Assembly (NCBI GenBank): GCA_964638515.1 | Contig: CAZWZL010000016.1 | Span: forward strand, 1-55,878 | Origin: CAYPGJ01 sp964638515 | GTDB taxonomy: Bacteria > Planctomycetota > Phycisphaerae > Phycisphaerales > UBA1924 | Length of the DNA stretch: 55,878 bases | Direction: 5' to 3' | Part shown: positions 50,371 to 55,878 of the stretch, piece by piece | Layout of the letters: the number at the start of each line of letters is the position of its first letter | How positions within the stretch are numbered: the first letter of the stretch is position 1 | The notes under the pieces: generated by a model | The model's database searches: none | Seen by the model: the letters and a program-made list of their open reading frames with translations, nothing else | Told to the model about the DNA's origin: nothing | Program-made: the position numbers and the translations under genes

Positions 50371-52053
50371 TTAACTATCCGCCGTGATCCACCGGTTCAA
50401 GAGCGTGGCCGTCTCCTCCGGTTTGGAGCGCACCATCTCCTCCACCTGCTCGAGCAGCTTCTGGTGCTTGATCGTGTCATCCGTGAGCTCGATGCCCGTC
50501 AGCGCCGACTCGGCCTCGTCCGCCTCGCCGATCAGATCCGACTGCCGCTGCAGCATTGGCGGCGCGCCCGCCAGCTCCTGCGCCGTGGGCAGCGCGTCGG
50601 CCTTGCCCGTCTTGCGCACCATCATCAACATCATGCCCAGCGAGACCAGCGCCAAGGCGCCCAGTGCGACGTTCTTCACCAGGCTCCCCATGCCCACAAG
50701 CGAGCCGATGCCACCGCCGCCCCCGCCACTCACACCCGCGATCGCCACGCCCACGCCCGCCACCACATCCGGGAACACGGAGACCACAACCTCGCCACCG
50801 ATCACGCCACCCTCGCCCGAAGCCTCCACCAGCGGGCGAACGTCCGCCCGAATCCGGTCGACCTCGCTCTTCATCAACGGATCGAGATCCTGATCCGTCG
50901 GATCGGCGTTCGCGCCCTGCGCGCCCTGCGCCCGCTTCCAGAGCGCCACGAAGTACGACCGGGGCACGCCGATCGTCGCGTTGATCTTGGTCGGCATGCC
51001 GCGCGGATCGACCACCTTCTCCACCGTCCGCCCGAACTCCGTCTCCATCTCCCCTTCGCTCTGCTTGTCCTTCGACGAAGAGCCGCCGCCCCCGGAGCGA
51101 TTGATGTCCAGTCCGACGTTGCTCCGAACGCCCGCCTCCGCGGCGCTCGCCATCTCTCCTTCCGTCCGCTCGCTCGTGCGCTCGCGCGTCGGCGCCGTCA
51201 CCGAGCCCTTGCCGACGTCCAGCACGCGGCTCGTCTGGCTCTCCTTGCGCGTCACATCCACCTGCGCATTCACCGCCACCACCGCGCCGCCGATGTACTG
51301 CAGCAGATCCAGCAGCTTGCCGCGAACACGATCCTCCACCTTCGCGGCGTGCTCGAGGTACGTGCTCGCGATGGCCGTGTCGTCCGACCGCGCCCGGTGC
51401 TGCGTGTTCCTGGTCCCGTCGATCACGCGCACCGATTGCACGTCGAGGCCCGCCTTGGCGCCGGCGATGAGGTGCGCGATCGAGTCCACCGTGCTCTGGT
51501 CGATCGGGCGACCATCCCCGGTGAACACCGTCGCGGACGCGGTCGGCCTCCGCACGGCCGTGCCCAGCCCGTTCGAGGTCGGAGCGTCGATGATGACGTT
51601 CGCCCGACGCACCCCGCGGAATCGAGACACGATCGAACTCAGCTCGTTCTGCAGCGCGATCATCTCGCTGAGCTCGACCTGCGATCGAGACATGGTCCAC
51701 GACTGCTGGGAGAGCAGCGTGTTGAACATCACCGCCGTGTCGTCCAGGTGCACGCCCTCTTCGAAGAGCCGGGAGAGCAGAATCGACACCTGCTCCGCGG
51801 GAACGTGGATCTGCCCGCCGACCAACTTGTACTTGATCTGCTGCGAATCGAGAAAACTCGCGACCCGCGTCTGGTCCTTCGCGCCCGCGCCCGGCGCCAG
51901 CGGCTTCATCGCCGGCTCCGCCGAGTACAGCGCGACCAGCGTCAGCGTCATCGCCATCACCGCAACGAGGCTCACGATGAGCAGCCGCTGCACGATCGAC
52001 AGCTTCGACAGCATCTGACCGATCTGCGTGAGGACCTGCCTCAGCTGACCCAT
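50371..52053 (-). CDS. fliF: Flagellar MS-ring protein FliF
   Basis: A 560-residue protein with two membrane helices (about 20-43 and 450-475), a YscJ/FliF secretin-like domain after the first (VASFLDSQQIKYKLVGGQIHVPAEQV; key part QIKYKLVGGQIHVPAE) and a periplasmic C-terminal FliF domain. The cytoplasmic tail ends in a FliG-binding helix (LLEQVEEMVRSKPEETATLLNRWI; key part KPEETATLLNRWI). FliF builds the base on which the export gate and the rod assemble. The ATG at 52053 has GGAGG about 10 bases upstream. Confidence 0.97.
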   Translation of the reverse strand: MGQLRQVLTQIGQMLSKLSIVQRLLIVSLVAVMAMTLTLVALYSAEPAMKPLAPGAGAKDQTRVASFLDSQQIKYKLVGGQIHVPAEQVSILLSRLFEEGVHLDDTAVMFNTLLSQQSWTMSRSQVELSEMIALQNELSSIVSRFRGVRRANVIIDAPTSNGLGTAVRRPTASATVFTGDGRPIDQSTVDSIAHLIAGAKAGLDVQSVRVIDGTRNTQHRARSDDTAIASTYLEHAAKVEDRVRGKLLDLLQYIGGAVVAVNAQVDVTRKESQTSRVLDVGKGSVTAPTRERTSERTEGEMASAAEAGVRSNVGLDINRSGGGGSSSKDKQSEGEMETEFGRTVEKVVDPRGMPTKINATIGVPRSYFVALWKRAQGAQGANADPTDQDLDPLMKSEVDRIRADVRPLVEASGEGGVIGGEVVVSVFPDVVAGVGVAIAGVSGGGGGGIGSLVGMGSLVKNVALGALALVSLGMMLMMVRKTGKADALPTAQELAGAPPMLQRQSDLIGEADEAESALTGIELTDDTIKHQKLLEQVEEMVRSKPEETATLLNRWITADS

Positions 52054-52222
52054 AGCGCCCAGGCCTCCATGCCCTCGCCCTCGCGGGCGGGCTCACCACG
52101 ACAGGCGCACTCCATGCGCCACGACGGCCCGTTCTCGCGCCATGACCGCGCGAGCAACCGCCAATCCCTTTGTCGGGATTCCCAGCCCGTCGGCTTGAAT
52201 CAGCCCCGAAAGCCCCCGCCGA

Positions 52223-52540
52223 TCAGACGCGGATCTGCTTCAGTTCGTCGTACGCCTCCATCACCCGATTGCGAACCTGCAGAAGCATCCGGAAGGCATT
52301 GTCCGCCTCCTGTGTCGCCATCAGCACCCCCTCGACGTCCGTCCGCCGGCCCGTCGCCAGGTCCTCCGCCGCGGCCGCCGCGTCCTGCTGCATCTTGTTC
52401 ACCTGCTGGATCTCCGCCAGCAGCGCGTCACGGAACGTCGGCGCATCAGGGTCCGCCGCCCTCCCGCCCGCGGGCGTCATCCCGGGCCGGATGGGCCCGA
52501 CGCCGCCACTCGATCCGATGAGTCCTAGAGGGTCCGCCAT
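52223..52540 (-). CDS. fliE: Hook-basal body protein FliE
   Basis: A 105-residue protein whose second half, FRDALLAEIQQVNKMQQDAAAAAEDLATGR with VEGVLMATQEADNAFRMLLQVRNRVMEAYDEL (key parts VLMATQEADNAFRMLLQVRNRV and AYDEL), is typical FliE. It joins the MS ring to the rod. It lies between flgC (67-base gap) and fliF (169-base gap). The fliE-fliF gap has no gene or clear hairpin. Confidence 0.95.
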   Translation of the reverse strand: MADPLGLIGSSGGVGPIRPGMTPAGGRAADPDAPTFRDALLAEIQQVNKMQQDAAAAAEDLATGRRTDVEGVLMATQEADNAFRMLLQVRNRVMEAYDELKQIRV

Positions 52541-52607
52541 GGTCGTTCGCTCACTCTACCCTTCGGCCTGACAGGCCGCGCAACTCCATCCGTGGTCAGC
52601 GCAATGT

Positions 52608-53039
52608 TCACGCGATGAGGCGCAGAGCCTGCGCCATCATCGTCTTGGTGGCCTCTGCCGCGGCGAGATTCGCTTCGTACGCCCGCGACGCTTCCAGCGC
52701 GTTGATCTGCTCGATCGTCGGATCGATGTTCGGCTTGGGCACGTACCCGGCGTGCTCGTGCCCCGGCGGGTAGGCGTCCTTGTGGGTCGGCTCCCATCGG
52801 AGGCGCGGCGGGGAATCGTCGAGCGCGATGGCGGCGACGTGCACGCCGAGGGCTCGTCCGGAGGCGTTTCGCGCGGTCGGATCGCCCGCGGAAATCTGCA
52901 CGAAACGCTTGCGGAACGGGTTGATTTCGCCGCTGGCGTCGCGCGTGGCGTCGGCGCCGGCGAGGTTGGCGGAGATGGCCTCCATCCGCACCCGCTGGGC
53001 AACCAGGCCGCTGACCGAGATGTCGAGAGCGCCGTACAT
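52608..53039 (-). CDS. flgC: Flagellar basal-body rod protein FlgC
   Basis: A 143-residue rod protein: N-terminal ALDISVSGLVAQRVRMEAISANLAGADAT (key part GLVAQRVRMEAISANLAG), Val-Pro-Lys-Pro-Asn-Ile-Asp region (GYVPKPNIDPTIEQIN) and C-terminal helix ASRAYEANLAAAEATKTMMAQALRL (key part RAYEANLAAAEATKTMMA) match FlgC. It follows flgB by 20 bases. The + strand changes from C-rich to G-rich within this gene. Confidence 0.96.
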   Translation of the reverse strand: MYGALDISVSGLVAQRVRMEAISANLAGADATRDASGEINPFRKRFVQISAGDPTARNASGRALGVHVAAIALDDSPPRLRWEPTHKDAYPPGHEHAGYVPKPNIDPTIEQINALEASRAYEANLAAAEATKTMMAQALRLIA

Positions 53040-53059
53040 GGTGGGTCAGGCTCCTTGCG

Positions 53060-53506
53060 TCAGGCGACGCGCCCGGCGATCGCCGTGCGGATGAGATCGT
53101 TGCGTGATTTGAGCAGGTCGGTGGCCATGCGGAAGGCCACGACGTTTTCGGAGAGGTCTTGCATCATGCGTTCGACGTCGCGGTTGTTTCGGTCGTGAAA
53201 CAGCACGTTTTTGGAGGGTTCGGAGGGGTTGACGATCATGCGGCCGGAGTCGTCGCGCCGGAGGTTTCGGGTCTCGCGCCAGTTGAGTTCGCCGTGAGAG
53301 CCCCAGGCGGGCTCGGCTCTGCGGCGGTCGACGGCTTCGGCGAGGGTCTGCTGGAATTCGGCGATTGGAGCGTCCAGGGGGCGAAAATCGGGGGTTGAAA
53401 TGTTGGCGATGTTGTGGGCGAGGATTCTCTGGCGCTGTGCGGCGAAGGAGACGGCCATCTTCAGGGCGGGGATGGCGTCGGAGGAGGCGAGGTCGGAGAT
53501 GAACAT
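53060..53506 (-). CDS. flgB: Flagellar basal-body rod protein FlgB
   Basis: A 148-residue rod protein, first gene of the flagellar locus. ALKMAVSFAAQRQRILAHNIANISTPDFRP (key part QRQRILAHNIANISTPDF) and the tail DVERMMQDLSENVVAFRMATDLLKSRNDLIRTAI (key part NVVAFRMATDLLKSRNDLI) are diagnostic. The ATG at 53506 has GGAGG 7 bases upstream; the open frame runs 123 codons further up without conserved sequence and is not used. No clear sigma-28 or sigma-54 promoter was found upstream. Confidence 0.95.
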   Translation of the reverse strand: MFISDLASSDAIPALKMAVSFAAQRQRILAHNIANISTPDFRPLDAPIAEFQQTLAEAVDRRRAEPAWGSHGELNWRETRNLRRDDSGRMIVNPSEPSKNVLFHDRNNRDVERMMQDLSENVVAFRMATDLLKSRNDLIRTAIAGRVA

Positions 53507-54053
53507 GGCGGGGCCTCCGCAATCGGCATACCGCGGCCCTGGACGGGGGATCGACGGTGTTGGTGCGCTCTTTGGAGGCTCGAAAACCGCCTGGTGGCGG
53601 GGTTGGTGCGCGCGGGCGACCCCGAGAAAGTTCGCCGAGAGGGGGCTACCGCCGGGCCGGGTGCGCACGGGGGCGGCGGAACGGGTGGTGGTGAGAAATG
53701 TGGGGGCGGCGCAGAAAAAGTTGCGGGACTGGTGGCGCCGAGTTCGCTCGGCCGAAGGAGAGATTGGGTCTTGTCGGGGGGCGTTCGGGTGGGTAGGCTG
53801 AGGGTGTGACGTCGGTCGCTCGGAGTGATCGTCGTTGATTGGTCCGGGGTCGCGAGGCCGGTTGTTGCGCAGCATGACGGGACGGATGCGATCTGGGTGG
53901 CGACGGACGGCGGGTCGCGCGGGCGCACGCGCATGAGGGGGGCGGGGCGCCAGAGGATGAGACGGTGAGAGTGCATTGATCGCGGGCGCGGCGCCGAGGT
54001 CGGCGTGCGGCGGCTCGTGCGTGTTGGTTGGTCATCGCAGAAGGAGATAGCTC
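53507..54053. other. Divergent intergenic region between flgB and infC, no gene
   Basis: About 550 bases. I see no supported gene; the open frames here lack ribosome sites and family resemblance. It must contain the promoter of the flagellar locus (leftward) and of infC (rightward), but no well-spaced boxes stand out. The last 13 bases hold the ribosome site of infC. Confidence 0.5.

Positions 54054-54056
<3 letters not shown>
54041..54056 (+). promoter_or_regulatory. Ribosome binding site and non-canonical AUC start codon of infC
   Basis: AAGGAG (54041-54046), then 7 bases, then ATC (54054-54056). An in-frame stop (TAG, 54048-54050) limits the gene to a start after this point. No ATG or GTG is found before the conserved IF-3 domain. 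A rare start codon read poorly when IF-3 is plentiful is the known autocontrol of infC (AUU in Escherichia coli). Confidence 0.75.
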
Positions 54057-54713
<657 letters not shown>

Positions 54714-54744
54714 GAGAAGGGCACTAGGCACTAGGAAATGACAG

Positions 54745-54773
54745 AGCCCACGGATGGGAATCCGTGGGCTTTT
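54745..54773 (+). terminator. Rho-independent terminator after infC
   Basis: A perfect 10-bp stem, AGCCCACGGA (54745-54754) with TCCGTGGGCT (54761-54770), 6-base loop TGGGAA, followed by TTT. It lies 31 bases after the infC stop and shows that infC is a single-gene unit. Confidence 0.85.
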
Positions 54774-54829
54774 GGTTGCGCGGGAGGGTGAGCCGGGGCG
54801 CAGCGCAGAGAGAAGGGAAGCAGAATGAG

Positions 54830-54893
54830 GTCCCCCTCACCCGGATCACGCTTCGCGTGAGCCACCCTCTGCCGCATGGGGGGAGGGGTTGCA
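54830..54893. repeat. Palindromic intergenic element (REP-like)
   Basis: Within the 458-base gene-free stretch 54714-55171. CCCCTCACCC is followed by the hairpin TCACGC-TTC-GCGTGA (54846-54860) and then a second imperfect inverted repeat, ACCCTCTGCCGC with GGGGGGAGGGGT. The pattern of a CCCTCACCC box, short hairpin and a CCCTCT/GGGGAGGGG pair is widespread between genes in GC-rich bacteria. Only one copy was noticed in the window. Nothing else is recognised in this gap except the hairpin after infC. Confidence 0.4.
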
Positions 54894-55171
54894 ACCGCGC
54901 GCATCCGCTGCCGGCGCGGATGAATCAGAGCCATGATGCGCGGGCCCGCGTTGCGGATTGATGAGACGGGGGGCGCGGGCGGTGTGTGCGCGCGGGGCGA
55001 GATCGCGGCTGGACGCCCCGGGGGGCGGGGAGGGGCCGGATAACAGGGCGCGGGGACGATTCGATCGAAACTTTCGGAGTGCGCGGCGGAAGAAGGGGTG
55101 GGGTGCGTCTCTCTCGGGTGCAGTGCGGGGTTTGGCGGGCCGACAATGGAGGCCCTTCTTGCGGAGTGTTC

Positions 55172-55878
55172 ATGGCGAGGATTGCGCTTTTATCGGATGT
55201 GCACGGGAATCTGGACGCGCTGCGTGGCGTGCTGGAGGACATCGCGCGTGTGGGCGCGGACGTGGTGGTGTGCCTCGGGGACGTGGTGGGGTATGGGCCT
55301 GAGCCGGGGGAATGCGTGGAGCTGGTGGCGGGGTCGTGCGACGTGGTGGTGCGCGGGAACCATGACGAGGCGGCGCTCTCGCGGAAGGGATTGGGGAAAT
55401 TCAACGCGAGCGCGCGGGCGTCGGCCGAGTATGCGTACGAGCGTCTGACGGCGCGGCAGAAGCGGGTGATGTTGTCGTGGGGCGCGCGTGCGGAGGTGAT
55501 GGGCGTGCTGGTGACGCACGCGTCGTTCGGGAAGCGCGAGATGGAGTACGTGACGACGAACGAGAGCGCGGCGCGGAGTTTCGGCGCGGTGGATGCGGGG
55601 TTGATGGCGGTGGGGCACACGCACGTGCCGAGCGCGTTCACGTGCCCGGAGGGGCGCGCGCGGTTTGAGGAAGTGCGCGGGTATCCGCTGCCGAGCGGGC
55701 CGACGATCGCGCTGCCGAGCGATCGGCGTGTGCTGCTCAATCCGGGTTCGGTGGGTCAGCCGCGGGATGGGAATCCTGACGCGGCGTGGATGCTGCTGGA
55801 CACGGGCGCGCGGACAGCGCGGATGCATCGTGTGGCGTATGACGTGGAGCGGGTGCGTGGGATGATCCGGGAGGCGGG
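55172..55878 (+). CDS. Metallophosphoesterase (YfcE/MJ0936-like), 3' end cut by window
   Basis: The first 235 residues of a calcineurin-like phosphoesterase. The metal-binding motifs are SDVHGNLDAL (8-17, D and H), CLGDVVGYGPEP (about 34-45), GNHDEAA (about 61-67), THAS and the closing GHTHVP (about 149-154), with NPGSVGQPRDGNP after it. The order fits small cytoplasmic phosphodiesterases/phosphatases related to YfcE and to diadenosine tetraphosphatase-like proteins. The substrate is not predictable. The ATG at 55172 has GGAG about 6 bases upstream. The gene has no strand partner in view. Confidence 0.88.
   Translation, partial: MARIALLSDVHGNLDALRGVLEDIARVGADVVVCLGDVVGYGPEPGECVELVAGSCDVVVRGNHDEAALSRKGLGKFNASARASAEYAYERLTARQKRVMLSWGARAEVMGVLVTHASFGKREMEYVTTNESAARSFGAVDAGLMAVGHTHVPSAFTCPEGRARFEEVRGYPLPSGPTIALPSDRRVLLNPGSVGQPRDGNPDAAWMLLDTGARTARMHRVAYDVERVRGMIREA

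Noticed and set aside
50239..52521. A 760-codon + strand open frame opposite fliF
   Set aside because: Arg/His/Leu-rich shadow; fliF is beyond doubt.
53507..53530. GG-N10-GC pattern before flgB, like a sigma-54 promoter
   Set aside because: The spacing fits but only TTGC of the consensus is good, and the start site would fall on the flgB ribosome site. A GCCGATT at the same place looks like a sigma-28 -10 box but lacks a TAAA box 15 bases upstream.
53400..53809. Small + strand open frames overlapping the flgB start
   Set aside because: No ribosome site or family resemblance; they overlap flgB and the divergent control region.

Overview
The window looks like chromosomal DNA from a GC-rich planctomycete, most likely of the class Phycisphaerae. 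The pointers are two ECF sigma factors of the planctomycete type, each fused by a 4-base overlap to its own Ser/Thr kinase gene; a surface protein with a dockerin-like C-terminus of the GDxNGDxxVNFxDLN type; a clade II (Sec-dependent) nitrous-oxide reductase; and a large flagellar operon. No insertion sequence, prophage or CRISPR array is visible.

Bases 1-15.6 kb hold mixed metabolic and signalling genes. They start with the beginning of a nitrous-oxide reductase operon (nosZ, cut by the window edge, behind a membrane-anchored diheme cytochrome c), with a promoter-like pair of boxes and a perfect palindrome over the predicted start of transcription. Then come ECF sigma/kinase module 1 (kinase with a TPR-like tail), tyrosine phenol-lyase, a metallo-beta-lactamase-fold hydrolase, a cardiolipin synthase-type phospholipase D, a secreted beta-propeller/amidohydrolase coupled to a histidine-phosphatase lipoprotein, and a secreted beta-helix protein with a dockerin-like tail.

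Bases 15.6-29.7 kb hold ECF sigma/kinase module 2 (kinase with a WD40 tail), ATP-dependent PEP carboxykinase, tRNA-His, an operon of a YdiJ-like FAD/Fe-S dehydrogenase, an M24 peptidase and a PQQ-type sugar dehydrogenase, a secreted DUF4139 protein and folK.

Bases 29.7-53.5 kb are one almost unbroken minus-strand flagellar locus, in transcription order flgB-flgC-fliE-fliF-fliG-fliH-fliI-fliJ-motE-like-fliK-flgD-TIGR02530 gene-flgE-fliL-fliN-fliO-fliP-fliQ-fliR-flhB-flhA-flhF-flhG-small membrane protein-fliA/whiG-type sigma factor, closed by a hairpin terminator. Many neighbours overlap by ATGA or GTGA. fliM, motA, motB and flbD are missing from their usual places. FliL carries a six-copy DDGHG-based repeat.

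Bases 53.5-55.9 kb hold a divergent intergenic region, infC with an apparent AUC start codon, a terminator, a gene-free stretch with a palindromic repeat and the start of a metallophosphoesterase gene. On a larger scale the G-versus-C bias of the + strand reverses abruptly near 22.2, 37.7 and 52.7 kb, each time inside a gene and without any change of gene direction.
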